The translations under genes were made by a program, and so were the position numbers. The notes below the pieces were generated by a model that worked only from the letters and a program-made list of their open reading frames with translations, did not search any database and had not been told where the DNA came from. 64,000 bases of DNA. Source: Chloroflexota bacterium. Lineage in GTDB: Bacteria > Chloroflexota > UBA6077 > FW602-bin22 > CADDYW01. Positions within the stretch are counted from its first letter, which is position 1, and each line of letters starts with the position of its first letter. Shown here in pieces: positions 17,112-26,741 of this stretch. The stretch spans positions 1 through 64,000 of the forward strand of contig CADDYW010000009.1 in NCBI GenBank assembly GCA_902810745.1, written 5' to 3'.

Positions 17112-18086
17112 TTATGATAGGTGAATAATGGATCCCCTGGCCACCGATTCGTCTGCCGCGAGCGTCACCGCGAGAGTCCTGACCGCGTCGGCGAAGGTCG
17201 AGCGCACGAGCGAGTGATCTCCAGTCTCGACCGCGCGGACGAAAGCTTCATCCTCGGAGCGGAAGATGCTACTGCCGGAAACCTGGATCTCCTCGACCCG
17301 TCCAGGCCGCCGGATACGGACGCCACTCGTGCCGAGGATCTCGACGACGACGTTCTCGGCAAACACCGTCAGTCCGGCAGCTCCGTACCCTGGAATACTC
17401 CCGCACGTCGATGCAATCTGACCAATCGCGCCGCTCTCGAAGGTGAGGAGCACCGAGGCGACGTCGTCGATGTCCATTCCCTCCAGATCGTGCACCAGAC
17501 GGCGGCCAGATGCTGCCACAATCGTGCGGACCTCGCCCGCGAGGTAGCGAGCAGTATCGACGATGTGGGTCGTCTGCTCGACGAGCTGGCCGCCTGACTT
17601 CGCCTTGACTCTCCACCACGGGGAGCGTGGCGTGCTGGTCAGATACTGCCCGAGAACGATGCCGATCTGACGCCCGGCCAGCGCGTCTCGGGCCCGATCC
17701 ACTGTCTCCAGATAACGGTAAACGTAGCCGACGCTCGCCAGTACCTTCTCTCGCTCGATCGTGGCCTGAATCTCTCGCGCGGTCGACAGATCCAGCGCGA
17801 CCGGTTTCTCGACGAACAGGGCGATTCCGCGCTTCGCGACCGCGATCTCGGCCGGTCCCCGGGCGAACGGCGGCGTGCAGACGTAGACGGCGTCGAGGCG
17901 CTCGTGCGATAGCATCTCTTCGTGGCTGGAGTAGGCGGGACAACCATAAGACCTCCCGACTTCCTCCGCCGTCGCGGCGACCGTATCACAGACCGCGGCG
18001 ATCTGTGCGTTCGGGATCTCGGCGAGGTTCTTGAGGTGCTCGCGGGCGATACCGCCCACGCCGACGAAGCCAATTCGAACGGGCAT
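17112..18086 (-). CDS. Gfo/Idh/MocA family oxidoreductase
   Basis: A 324-residue NAD(P)-dependent dehydrogenase. The Rossmann motif is IGFVGVGGIAREHL at the N-terminus. The family signature EKPVALDLSTAREI follows YVCTPPFARGPAEIAVAKRGIALFV. In the C-terminal domain, GGQLVEQTTHIVDTARYLAGEV carries the catalytic His region. Substrates are usually sugars, inositols or their derivatives. I chose ATG 18086 (GGAG nine bases upstream); a TTG one codon earlier is possible. It is divergent from a ROK sugar kinase, consistent with a carbohydrate role, but the substrate cannot be fixed. Confidence 0.85.
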   Translation of the reverse strand: MPVRIGFVGVGGIAREHLKNLAEIPNAQIAAVCDTVAATAEEVGRSYGCPAYSSHEEMLSHERLDAVYVCTPPFARGPAEIAVAKRGIALFVEKPVALDLSTAREIQATIEREKVLASVGYVYRYLETVDRARDALAGRQIGIVLGQYLTSTPRSPWWRVKAKSGGQLVEQTTHIVDTARYLAGEVRTIVAASGRRLVHDLEGMDIDDVASVLLTFESGAIGQIASTCGSIPGYGAAGLTVFAENVVVEILGTSGVRIRRPGRVEEIQVSGSSIFRSEDEAFVRAVETGDHSLVRSTFADAVRTLAVTLAADESVARGSIIHLS

Positions 18087-18235
18087 CAATACACACTCCT
18101 ACGGCAGAGACGGCGAGCACCAGGGACTGAGAAGAAGCCGGGGTCTCCGGCTCCGATGTACGCCTCAGGAGCCAGCCGGTGCAATTATAGCGCAGGACTC
18201 CCCGGCCGGGCGCTCGCGATGCTGGCTCGGTGCGT

Positions 18236-18241
18236 TATAAT
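18236..18241 (+). promoter_or_regulatory. -10 element before ROK kinase
   Basis: A perfect TATAAT in the 180-bp gap between the divergent oxidoreductase and kinase genes. No clear -35 and no TG extension, so it is only a candidate. The start codon lies about 25 bases downstream. Confidence 0.35.
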
Positions 18242-18266
18242 TCCCCAAAAGGCTCATGGCTGAGGG

Positions 18267-19178
18267 ATGCGGGTGGCTTCGAGAGACGTCTATGGAGCGG
18301 TCGAAGGCGGCGGGACCAAGTTTGTCTGCATGATCGGAACCAGTCCGACGGACGTCGTTGACGAAGTCACGATTCCGACGACCGGTCCAGCCGAGACGAT
18401 TGGTGAGGTCATCGAGTTCTTGCAGCGGCCCCGTCCGGGGATTCGGCTCGTGGCGATCGGCGTCGCCACCTTCGGTCCGATCGACCTCGATCCGACGTCT
18501 TCGACGTACGGCTGCGTTCTGAAGACGACCAAGGAAGAATGGTCGGGAGCGCGCATCCTTGCCCCCATCGCCCGCCGACTCGGTGTGCCGGTTGGCTGGG
18601 ATACCGACGTGAACGGGGCGGTCCTGGGTGAGGCGCGATGGGGAGCGGCGCAGGGAATCGATCCAGTCCTCTATCTGACAGTGGGAACCGGCATCGGCGG
18701 CGGTGCGCTGGTGAACGGCGCGACAATTCACGGCCTGCTTCACCCGGAGATGGGACACATCGCGGTGCCAGCCGTTCCGGGTGATTCGTTCCCGGGAATC
18801 TGCACTTTCCACGGCCGCTGTCTCGAAGGGATTGCGTCAGGGCCCGCGCTGGCCGCGCGCTGTGGTCGTCCGGTCCCGGAGATTCCTCCGGACGATCCGG
18901 TTTGGGATCTCGAGGCGCGCTACCTCGCTCACGGGATCAGGTCGCTCATCCTCACCCTGTCGCCGCGTCGGGTCGTGCTGAGTGGCGGCGTCATGAGGCA
19001 AGCGCATCTCCTGCCACGCGTGCGCCGCGCACTTGTCGAGGTGCTCAACGGCTACATCGACCTGCCGGAGCTGAAGGATCGCATCGACGAGTACGTGGTG
19101 CTGTCGAAGCTCGATCAGAAAGCCGGGCTGTACGGGGCACTGGTCCTGGCAGAGCGCGCGTCGCCACGGACCGGCTGA
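18267..19178 (+). CDS. ROK family sugar kinase, fructokinase-like
   Basis: A 303-residue kinase with the ATP-binding opening GAVEGGGTKFVCMIG, the catalytic-Asp block PVGWDTDVNGAVLGEARWGAA and LYLTVGTGIGGGALVNG. The ROK zinc and sugar block is PEMGHIAVP followed by CTFHGRCLEGIASGPALAAR. The HGRCLEGxASGPA form is characteristic of bacterial ROK fructokinases (D-fructose to fructose 6-phosphate). It is divergent from a Gfo/Idh/MocA dehydrogenase. The ATG at 18267 is preceded by GAGGG. Confidence 0.85.
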   Translation: MRVASRDVYGAVEGGGTKFVCMIGTSPTDVVDEVTIPTTGPAETIGEVIEFLQRPRPGIRLVAIGVATFGPIDLDPTSSTYGCVLKTTKEEWSGARILAPIARRLGVPVGWDTDVNGAVLGEARWGAAQGIDPVLYLTVGTGIGGGALVNGATIHGLLHPEMGHIAVPAVPGDSFPGICTFHGRCLEGIASGPALAARCGRPVPEIPPDDPVWDLEARYLAHGIRSLILTLSPRRVVLSGGVMRQAHLLPRVRRALVEVLNGYIDLPELKDRIDEYVVLSKLDQKAGLYGALVLAERASPRTG

Positions 19179-19225
19179 GTCGCGGTGAGGGGCCGGTGAA
19201 TGCCCGCGTCGGAAGGAGGGGACGC

Positions 19226-19639
19226 ATGGTCGTATCCAGTTCGAACTTACGTCAGCTAACCATCGCGCTCGGCATCGGAACGGTCACGGCGGGAGTCCTG
19301 CCGTTCCTGGCACCCGAGCTCTTTGCCAGGGTGTTCGGTTTGCCGCGCGGGGAGAGTCCTGCTGCCGACATCGCGATCCGGTCAGTGAGCGCCCGCGACG
19401 CAATCAACGGCATCGGGATTCTCTCGGCAACGATTCACGGTGGGCGCGTGGCACCATGGATCCTGGCACGGGCGCTATCCGACGGAATGGATACGCTGGC
19501 GGTCGGCCTTGCCTGGAAGGCTGGTGCTCGCAGTCCGCGGCTGCTGGCTCTCGGGGCGATCGCACTGGGCGCGACGATTGTCGATACCCTGCTTTACCTC
19601 GGCCACAAGCGCGCCGCTCGAACGCCGCAGACTCGATAG
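19226..19639 (+). CDS. Small four-helix membrane protein
   Basis: A 137-residue protein with about four hydrophobic segments (LTIALGIGTVTAGVLPFLAP; DAINGIGILSA; WILARALSDGMDTLAVGLAW; LLALGAIALGATIVDTLLYLG). It looks like the DUF4267-type small membrane proteins, often annotated as hypothetical. GGAAGGAGGGG precedes the ATG at 19226, a very strong ribosome-binding site. It lies 47 bp behind the ROK kinase and could share its transcript. No function is known to me. Confidence 0.65.
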   Translation: MVVSSSNLRQLTIALGIGTVTAGVLPFLAPELFARVFGLPRGESPAADIAIRSVSARDAINGIGILSATIHGGRVAPWILARALSDGMDTLAVGLAWKAGARSPRLLALGAIALGATIVDTLLYLGHKRAARTPQTR

Positions 19640-20104
19640 AAAGCCATCGCCCGCCGGGCTCGCCTTCGAACGCCGCCTCTGCAGCCTTCCAGCCTTCTTC
19701 AGGAGACGTCACCCAGACCGCCCGGTCCAGCGGTTTGCAGACTCGAACGCGCTGGGTTCCTCGCGCGTTTTTCCTCCGGTTCTCGCCATTTTTCAGGGTG
19801 GGCCTGGCCTCGGTGACGAGACCGGTCCGGATGATCGACGCCCCGGGACGTTTTCGTCCGTAGGTCGGACGAGCTGACACGAGTTCCAGCGCGACGGAGA
19901 GAGTGATTCGCGCGGCGGCTTTGTGACGGCCGGTTCTCACGAAGTCGTCCGCTGCACGCGTGGCAAGCGGCGAGACCGAGTCGTGCTGTCGGTCGCGACC
20001 GGCTACCGATTCAGGGCGAGCGCCGGTCACGACAGGTCAGGCCGTCTGACCTCCTGGCGTCTGTATCGAGCGCGGTGGCGAGGATCGGACCTGGCGTTAC
20101 AGCG
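19640..20104. other. 465-bp gap between convergent genes
   Basis: No credible gene. A perfect short hairpin (GGACG-TTTT-CGTCC) lies near 19846-19860, followed by a second one (GTCC..GGAC). They may act as a weak two-way terminator between the small membrane protein and the XPB gene. Overlapping frames on both strands have no family features. Confidence 0.4.
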
Positions 20105-21853
20105 TCAGCGGGGCTCCGGGAGCGCGTTCGGATCGACGACGCGCCCGTTCAGCTGGAAGGTGACTGGTCGATAGCTCGCCAGGTCGTCCGATCCGAGAAT
20201 CTCGTACCGATACCCCTGCTCGGTGAGGAAAAGCTGACGCTTCGCCGCGAATTCCTGATCCTTGGTGTCGCGGGTGACCAGCGTATAGAAGTGCGCGAGC
20301 AGGCCGTTGCGCTTGGGACGCAGGATTCTCCCGAGGCGTTGAGCCTCCTCCTGGCGTGAGCCGTAAGTCCCGGAAACCTGAATCGCCACGTTGGCGTCTG
20401 GCAGATCAATTGCGAAGTTTGCGACTTTCGAGACGATCAGCCGGTTGATCTCACCCGTCCGAAACTTCGCGTACAGCGCTTCGCGGTCGCGGACCGATGT
20501 CTTGCCGGTGATCAAGGGCGCATCGACGATCTCTCTGATCGTGAGGAGCTGGTCGATATACTGGCCGATAATCAGGATCTGATCGTCCGGGTGCTTTGAC
20601 AAAATCGTCCGCAGCGCATCTAGCTTTAGCGGATTTTCCGCGGCGATGCGGTACTTCTCCTTGTCCTCGCTCACCGCGTACGCCATGCGGACCTCTCCAG
20701 GCAGCGGTAGACGGACCTCGTGGCATTCAGCCGTGGCGATCCAGCCCTGGTGCTCGAGCTCCTTCCAGGGCACGTCGTACTTTTTCGGGCCGATCAGCGA
20801 GAAGACATCCTCCTCGCGGCCGTCCTCGCGGACGAGCGTCGCGGTGAGCCCGAGGCGGCGCCGTGCCTGGATGTCGGCGGTAATCCGGAAGACCGGGGCC
20901 GGGAGCAGGTGCACTTCGTCGTAGATGATCAGCCCCCAGTCGCGCTCGCTGAAGAGCTGGAAATGCGGGAAAGCGCCGTCGCGCGAGGAGTGATGCGTGA
21001 GGATCTGATACGTCGCGACGGTCACCGGCTTGATCTCCTTGCGCTGACCGGTGTATTCGCCGATCGCGTCCGGGGAGATGCTGGTCTTGTCGATAATCTC
21101 GCCGATCCATTGACGCGCGGCCACGGTGTTGGGAGTGAGGATCAGCGTAGCGCACTGCAGCCGATCCATGATTGCCAGCCCGACGATCGTCTTCCCGGCG
21201 CCACAGGGCAGAACAATCACGCCGCTCCCGCCCTTGACGCCGCCCGCCGCGTAGAAGACGTCGACCGCTTCGCGCTGATACGGACGGAGCACGAACGTGG
21301 CGCCGTCGCGTGTCTCGGATCGAAGCGAGACCGCGAGCGGGGCGCCGTCGACGTAGCCGGCGAGATCCTCGGCCGGAAATCCGAACTGTACCAGCGCCTG
21401 CTTGATATGGCCGCGCAGCGCCGAATCGATCACCAGTGTATGCGCGTCGCGCTGCGCCTTGATGAAGCCGACGAAGCGCTTGTGGTGCGCGATCTCGGCA
21501 AGAAGCGGAACGTCATCCGAGATCAGAAGCAGGTCATCGCCGTCGCGGACGAGCTTGAGGCGCCCGTAGCGGCTGACGTAGTCGCAGACGTCGGAGCGAA
21601 CGTTTGCCGGGACGTCGTACTTTCCGAACCGCGTGAGCGCCTCGAGAATCGCGTCGGCGGTAAGTCCGGTGGCGGCGGCGTTCCAGAGCGACAGGGGGGT
21701 GATACGGTAGGTGTGGATGTGCTCGGGGCTCTTCTCCAGCTCGGCAAAGCGTGCCAGCGCATCCCGCGCTTCCGTGTAGAGCGGGCTGTTGACTTCCAGC
21801 AGCACCGTACGATCGCTCTGGACGATGATGGGTCGGCTCGACTCTGCCGCCAC
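20105..21853 (-). CDS. XPB/Ssl2-type DNA helicase
   Basis: About 582 residues. An N-terminal wHTH/DRD-like region (PLYTEARDALARFAELEKSPEHIHTYRI) is followed by a superfamily 2 helicase: VLPCGAGKTIVGLAIM (Walker A), IIYDEVHLLP (DEVH box), RLGLTATLVREDGREEDVFSLIGPKKYDVPW (the RED/thumb-like region typical of XPB) and EEAQRLGRILRPK (motif VI). In eukaryotes and archaea XPB opens DNA in nucleotide-excision repair; bacterial forms are less well understood. GTG 21853 has GAGGG seven bases upstream; a TTG at 21874 would add seven residues. No Bax1-type nuclease is adjacent. Confidence 0.88.
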   Translation of the reverse strand: MAAESSRPIIVQSDRTVLLEVNSPLYTEARDALARFAELEKSPEHIHTYRITPLSLWNAAATGLTADAILEALTRFGKYDVPANVRSDVCDYVSRYGRLKLVRDGDDLLLISDDVPLLAEIAHHKRFVGFIKAQRDAHTLVIDSALRGHIKQALVQFGFPAEDLAGYVDGAPLAVSLRSETRDGATFVLRPYQREAVDVFYAAGGVKGGSGVIVLPCGAGKTIVGLAIMDRLQCATLILTPNTVAARQWIGEIIDKTSISPDAIGEYTGQRKEIKPVTVATYQILTHHSSRDGAFPHFQLFSERDWGLIIYDEVHLLPAPVFRITADIQARRRLGLTATLVREDGREEDVFSLIGPKKYDVPWKELEHQGWIATAECHEVRLPLPGEVRMAYAVSEDKEKYRIAAENPLKLDALRTILSKHPDDQILIIGQYIDQLLTIREIVDAPLITGKTSVRDREALYAKFRTGEINRLIVSKVANFAIDLPDANVAIQVSGTYGSRQEEAQRLGRILRPKRNGLLAHFYTLVTRDTKDQEFAAKRQLFLTEQGYRYEILGSDDLASYRPVTFQLNGRVVDPNALPEPR

Positions 21854-22114
21854 GTGAAGACCCTCGGATGACAAAGAGATAGGTATATCATGATCTCGCG
21901 TCGCGGAAAATCTGTCAAACCGAAGCGGCGTGGTCTCCGCCTCACACCTCGTGCCCCATCCCCAACACAGGCCCGCGGGGCAAGGTGCCGCGTCGAGCGC
22001 GGGATGCGACTGACCGGAGCGATCGCAAAAGGCGTAGAGATCTGCTCGTGTCAGGGGCTCGGACGGGGCAGAGAAAAACGCTTCCTGAAGCCGGGCCGTG
22101 CCCCTTCCCAGAGC

Positions 22115-23821
22115 TCATCCGGCATCGTCTACCTCCCATTCCCCGTCCTCGCGCCGCATGAGCCGAACGCCGTAATCGGACTCGGCACGGTCCGGGCTGA
22201 CCAGCCCCGCCCGGACGTCCGCGAGTACCGCTTCGCGGTCGCGCTCACGCGGATCGCCAAGTCCACCACCGCCCGGGAGCTCGATCCAGATCTCGGTGCC
22301 TGGCTCCGGGTACACCGTCGCCTTCGGATTGGGACGCTCGATCGTGCCATCGTGATGCCTGAGGTAGTAGTTGCCGGGCGCTCCCGGCTGGCCGCCCTGG
22401 AGGCCGCGCGCGGGGTAGCGGATACGGTCGAAAAACGGCGAGAACGAGTAGGGACGATCGGCTCGCAGCCCGGCGATGACCAGACGATGTCCGAGGCCAC
22501 CGCGAAACTTCCCGGGACCGCCGGAGTCGGTACGCAGCGACTTCTCGAGCACGACGAGCGGCGATCGGTTCTCGATGATCTCGACCGGTGTCCCGGAGAT
22601 GCCCGACGGGAACGCGGTCGACGACAGGCCGTCGAGGCCGGTCCGCGCGCCGGTCCCGCCCGCGTTGAAGAAGAGGAGATTGAAGCGGCTGCCGTCACGG
22701 TAGAATCCGTGGAACTGGGTATTCCAGAGGTTCGCCGAGCCTTCGGCCATGATGCGGTCTGGAACCACGTCGGCCAGTGCGCCGAAGATCAGCGCGGGTA
22801 GAAAGTGGCCGAGGATGTGACGGGCCGCGACTGGCGCCGGGCGCCGACAGTTCAGGATGCTGCCCTCCGGCGCGGTCACGGTCAGCGAGCGGAAGCTACC
22901 CTCGTTGTTCGGGACGTCCGGCGCCAGGAGCGCCTTGAGCGCGAATGTCGCGTAGGCGTGAGTGTAGTTCAGCACGACGTTGATCCCGTACCGGCTCTCC
23001 GGCGAGGTCCCGGCGAAGTCGACCAGGACCGAATCGCCCTTTACGTCGACGCGCACCTGCAGGCGAATCGGCTCTTCGTAGCCGTCGGTCATCGCCGCGT
23101 TGTGGTAGGAGCCATCGGGAAGCCGTGCGATCGCCTCGCGCATCGCGCGATCCGATCGGTCGATGATCTCGTCGGCGAGCGGCTCGATCGTCGTGAAGCC
23201 GAACTCGTCCATGAACTCGAGCAGCCGGGCGGCGCCGACGTCGTTCGCCGCGGTCATCGAGTACAGCTCCGCGATGACCTCGTTGGGTGCGCGAATGTTG
23301 TTCTCGATGATCCGGAACAGCTCCTCGTTTGGCTTTCCTTCGATGAAGAGTCGCGTGATTGGAATGAACAGCCCTTCTTCGTACAGCTCGCGCGCGTCCG
23401 CAGAAAAGACTCGACCTCCGATGTCGGCGACGTGACAGATGTTCCCGAAGAACGCAACCAGCTTTCCCCGGTGGAACGTCGGCGTGATGATCGTTATGTC
23501 CAGCAGGTGTCCAGACGTCTTCCACGGGTCATTCGTGATCCAGACATCGCCGGGGCGGATGGTCTCGACGGGGAAAGTGGCAAGGAAGTGTCGAATGCAA
23601 TTCGCCATGGAGTTGATGTGGCCGGGCGTCCCGGTGACGGCCTGGGCGAGCAGGTTGCCCCGCGCGTCGAACACGCACGCCGAGAGATCCCCCGCTTCGG
23701 CCACGGGAGGCGAAAACGACGTTCGGATCAGCGCGGTCGCCTGTTCGTTGACGACCGCGATCAGGCGGCTCCAGAAGACTTCCAGGGACAATGGGTCGAT
23801 CGTGTCGATTACTCGCGCCAC
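22115..23821 (-). CDS. hyuB: Hydantoinase B/oxoprolinase family subunit
   Basis: A 568-residue HyuB subunit. It starts with IDPLSLEVFWSRLIAVVNEQATALIRTSFSP and carries GDVWITNDPWKTSGHLLDITI, LPDGSY, VDFAGTSP and the C-terminal glycine motif GGGGLGDP. HyuA-HyuB complexes use ATP to open five-membered lactams (N-methylhydantoin, 5-oxoproline) or carboxylate acetophenone-like substrates; the exact substrate cannot be read. It begins 3 bp after the hyuA stop, so the two are co-translated. Confidence 0.9.
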   Translation of the reverse strand: MARVIDTIDPLSLEVFWSRLIAVVNEQATALIRTSFSPPVAEAGDLSACVFDARGNLLAQAVTGTPGHINSMANCIRHFLATFPVETIRPGDVWITNDPWKTSGHLLDITIITPTFHRGKLVAFFGNICHVADIGGRVFSADARELYEEGLFIPITRLFIEGKPNEELFRIIENNIRAPNEVIAELYSMTAANDVGAARLLEFMDEFGFTTIEPLADEIIDRSDRAMREAIARLPDGSYHNAAMTDGYEEPIRLQVRVDVKGDSVLVDFAGTSPESRYGINVVLNYTHAYATFALKALLAPDVPNNEGSFRSLTVTAPEGSILNCRRPAPVAARHILGHFLPALIFGALADVVPDRIMAEGSANLWNTQFHGFYRDGSRFNLLFFNAGGTGARTGLDGLSSTAFPSGISGTPVEIIENRSPLVVLEKSLRTDSGGPGKFRGGLGHRLVIAGLRADRPYSFSPFFDRIRYPARGLQGGQPGAPGNYYLRHHDGTIERPNPKATVYPEPGTEIWIELPGGGGLGDPRERDREAVLADVRAGLVSPDRAESDYGVRLMRREDGEWEVDDAG

Positions 23822-23824
23822 CGC

Positions 23825-25921
23825 TTACTCCCCGTCGATGCTCACGACCAGGTTAGACCACGCGTCGACGGCCGCGTGTCCACCAAGACCGATGACGACC
23901 GTCGATTCGCGTTCTTCGACGATAGCCGGACCGCCGATTGTGGCACCCTGGCCGAGGCGATATCGGTCGTAGACCGGGACCAGGATGAAATCGCCGCGCT
24001 CTGGTAGGTAGACCGGGCGACGGCCTTTGACTGCTGCGCGGGCGTCACTCGCTCCGGTCGCGCGTGGAGTGTGAAGCCCCGGTCGTGGTCCCGCAACGCT
24101 CAGCCGCCAGTTCAACGCCTCGACTGGCACTCCAGGCGCCGCCCGCTTGAAAAGCCGGAGGTAGGTTTCGTCGAACGCCTTTCGAATCGTCGAGGTCCTC
24201 TCCGCGGTCAGCTTACCCGGCGGAACGGGCACGTCGATCTGATGGGCCTGGCCGGCCAGTCGCATGTCGCAGGAGCGCGTGATACTCATCGCCTCGCGCG
24301 GTACCTGCGCCGACGCGAGGAGCTCCCGTGCCTCGTCTTCCATCTCCTGATACAGTCGATCGATCTCGACCCAATCTAGACGGTCCAGGATCCCAGCTGC
24401 GCCACGGACGAAGTCGAACGAGATCGGCGCTGCCAGGAAACCGAGCGTCGACCCGACCCCAGCCGCGAATGGCGCGATCACCTCGCGCAGACGGAGAATG
24501 CGCGCCACGTGGAACGCGTGGACCGGCCCGGCGCCACCGAAGGCGAAGAGGGGATAGCTCCGGACGTCTTTGCCGCGCTCGACCGCGTGCATCCGCGCGG
24601 CCGAGGCCATGCTCTCGTTGACCGTCTGGTGGATCGCCCACGCCGCGGCTTCGAGTGAGAGTCCTAATGGCCTGGCGACGTGGGTATCGATCGCACGCTC
24701 GGCGGCGGTTCGATCGAGGCGCATGCGACCGCCGAGGAAGAAGTCTGGATCGAGATATCCCAGCACCAGGTCGGCATCAGTCACCGTGGGACGATCGCCG
24801 CCAAGGCCGTAGCACGCCGGGCCCGGAGCGGCACCAGCGCTCTCAGGACCGACCTTGATCAGTCCGAATCGGTCGACTCGCGCGATCGAGCCCCCGCCTG
24901 CTCCGATCTCGATCAAGTCGATGGCTGGCGCCTTGATCGGCAATCCACTTCCCTGCTTGAATCGGTAGATCCGGTCGACCTCGAACTCGCTCGTGGTAAA
25001 CGGCTTTCCGTCTTCGATCAAGCAGGCTTTAGCAGTCGTCCCGCCCATGTCGAACGAGAGGAGATTAGGCCGTCCGCTGAGCAATCCGACGTGCGCCGCC
25101 GCCAGCGCGCCCGCGGCTGGCCCCGACTCGATCATGCGCACGGGGAAACGCCTGGCAGTTTCGACCGTGGCAGCTCCGCCGTTGGAAAGCATGATCAGTA
25201 AATGCCCGGAAAAGCCGATGTCGCCCAGCCCTGTCTCCAGTCGTCCGAGGTACTCGTCCAGCAGCTCCTGAACGTAGGCGTTGGCCACCGTGGTCGAGGT
25301 ACGTTCGTACTCCCGGATCTCGCCAGCAACCTCCGACGAGATGGAAACGCGGAGCGCGGGTGCTCGCTCCTGGATTCGGGCGGCAGCCAGTCTCTCGTGG
25401 CTCGAATTTCGGAACGAGTGAAGAAAGCAGATAGCAACCGCACGGAGACCCCGCCGTTCGATCTCGACCAGCGCGGCATCCACCTGGGTGAGATCCAGTG
25501 CGCGGTGGACTGTGCCGTCGGCGAGGATGCGCTCGTCGACCTCGAAGCGGTTCTCTCGGGAAACCAGCGGTCGCGGAAGCTCGAGCAGAAGATCATACAT
25601 GTCGTACCGGTGCTCGCGCGCAATGTCGAGCACGTCCCTGAAGCCGCGCGTGGTCAGCAGGGCAGTCGGGGCTCCGGCCCGCTGAATGATCGCATTCGTC
25701 ACCAGGGTCGTACCGTGGATGACGTTTCGGAGCTCCAACGCGCCAATGCCCGCTCCTTCGAGACCGCTGGAGATGGCTTGTAGCACTCCGATCGACGGAT
25801 CATCCGACGTGGTAAGCGTCTTGGCGACGTGAAATACCCCCGAAGAATCGTCCACGAGTAAGACGTCCGTGAAGGTCCCGCCAACGTCCACGCCGATGCG
25901 AAATCGCCGCTGGCTCTCCAC
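23825..25921 (-). CDS. hyuA: Hydantoinase A/oxoprolinase family subunit
   Basis: A 698-residue HyuA subunit with an ASKHA ATPase fold. It opens with FRIGVDVGGTFTDVLLVD, contains VIHGTTLVTNAIIQR, ERTSTTVANAYVQ, FDMGGTTAKACLI and FAFGGAGPVHAFHVARIL. The ATP-dependent ring-opening partner of HyuB. It is the first gene of a two-gene operon with no further pathway genes nearby. The size and motif order are normal for the family. Confidence 0.9.
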   Translation of the reverse strand: MESQRRFRIGVDVGGTFTDVLLVDDSSGVFHVAKTLTTSDDPSIGVLQAISSGLEGAGIGALELRNVIHGTTLVTNAIIQRAGAPTALLTTRGFRDVLDIAREHRYDMYDLLLELPRPLVSRENRFEVDERILADGTVHRALDLTQVDAALVEIERRGLRAVAICFLHSFRNSSHERLAAARIQERAPALRVSISSEVAGEIREYERTSTTVANAYVQELLDEYLGRLETGLGDIGFSGHLLIMLSNGGAATVETARRFPVRMIESGPAAGALAAAHVGLLSGRPNLLSFDMGGTTAKACLIEDGKPFTTSEFEVDRIYRFKQGSGLPIKAPAIDLIEIGAGGGSIARVDRFGLIKVGPESAGAAPGPACYGLGGDRPTVTDADLVLGYLDPDFFLGGRMRLDRTAAERAIDTHVARPLGLSLEAAAWAIHQTVNESMASAARMHAVERGKDVRSYPLFAFGGAGPVHAFHVARILRLREVIAPFAAGVGSTLGFLAAPISFDFVRGAAGILDRLDWVEIDRLYQEMEDEARELLASAQVPREAMSITRSCDMRLAGQAHQIDVPVPPGKLTAERTSTIRKAFDETYLRLFKRAAPGVPVEALNWRLSVAGPRPGLHTPRATGASDARAAVKGRRPVYLPERGDFILVPVYDRYRLGQGATIGGPAIVEERESTVVIGLGGHAAVDAWSNLVVSIDGE

Positions 25922-26075
25922 TACTCACCCACCCTGGCTCCTGAATCGCACGCGGATTGCGATGAGCCTATTTTATCGTGTCTCGCAAGGCAGAAGGGGA
26001 CCGTTCGCGCATCGCTCCCGCGGGCGGCGAACGAATCAGAGGATACCACGACCCGCCGCCGACGCCAGCTTGCGA

Positions 26076-26612
26076 TCACCCGATCCCCTGCCAGCGAGTC
26101 AGGGCAGTGCCGAGATCCTTCCAGCCGTATGCGACCTCCTCGAGCGGCGCACCGCCGATCGTGATCGTCCGATTACGGACGTACGTGCCGCCGAGTGCCT
26201 CGTAAAAGCGACGCGACGGATTCTGGGCGAGGACCCACACGAGCATCGACGTGCAGCCGTGGTCCACGAGCCAGCGAGCGATCTCCATGACGAATGCTTT
26301 GCCGATACCGTGATGCTGCCACGGCTCCAGTATGTAGATGGCGTAAAGCTCGCCGCGGTAGATGGGATCATTCGACCGCTCCGGACCGCCGTTGGCGAAC
26401 CCCACAACCTCCCCGTCGTTCTCGGCGACGTAGACGCACTGCGACGCGCTCGGCTCAGCAAGATGGCGTTCCCACGCTGCCTGCCGCTGGGCGTAAGACA
26501 ATCCCGCGAGGAACTCATCCGGAACGATTCCGCGGTAGGTCGTGCGCCAGGTATCGACGTGGACTCGAGCGATGCCGGCCGCATCGGCGACGTCTGCCAA
26601 ACGAATGATCAT
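26076..26612 (-). CDS. GNAT family N-acetyltransferase
   Basis: A 178-residue acetyltransferase. IIRLADVADAAGIARVHVDTWRTTYRG opens the fold; EVVGFANGG is the beta-4 region and ILEPWQHHGIGKAFVMEIARWLVDHG is motif A, the acetyl-CoA pyrophosphate loop (Q-x-x-GIG-K). It ends with NPSRRFYEALGG. ATG 26612 has GAGGGG eight bases upstream and begins at the conserved IIR; a longer frame from 26651 adds 13 unconserved residues. The acceptor substrate is unknown. Confidence 0.85.
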   Translation of the reverse strand: MIIRLADVADAAGIARVHVDTWRTTYRGIVPDEFLAGLSYAQRQAAWERHLAEPSASQCVYVAENDGEVVGFANGGPERSNDPIYRGELYAIYILEPWQHHGIGKAFVMEIARWLVDHGCTSMLVWVLAQNPSRRFYEALGGTYVRNRTITIGGAPLEEVAYGWKDLGTALTRWQGIG

Positions 26613-26741
26613 CGAGGCACCCCTCGCGCGTTCGCGGCAATCGTAGCACACGTTCGAAAGATCTCAGCGAACCGGCCTCGCGGGCGCGCCGTGGTTTGGT
26701 GACAGAGTCGGCCCGGCGGATCGTGGGCGGTCGCGGCAGCG

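Noticed and set aside
18902-19225. Longer start for the small membrane protein gene
   Set aside because: The frame runs back into the ROK kinase gene, while a very strong ribosome-binding site (GGAAGGAGGGG) lies before ATG 19226.
19700-19790. tRNA-like sequence with GGTTCC
   Set aside because: No acceptor stem or cloverleaf could be drawn around it; no tRNA was found anywhere in the window.
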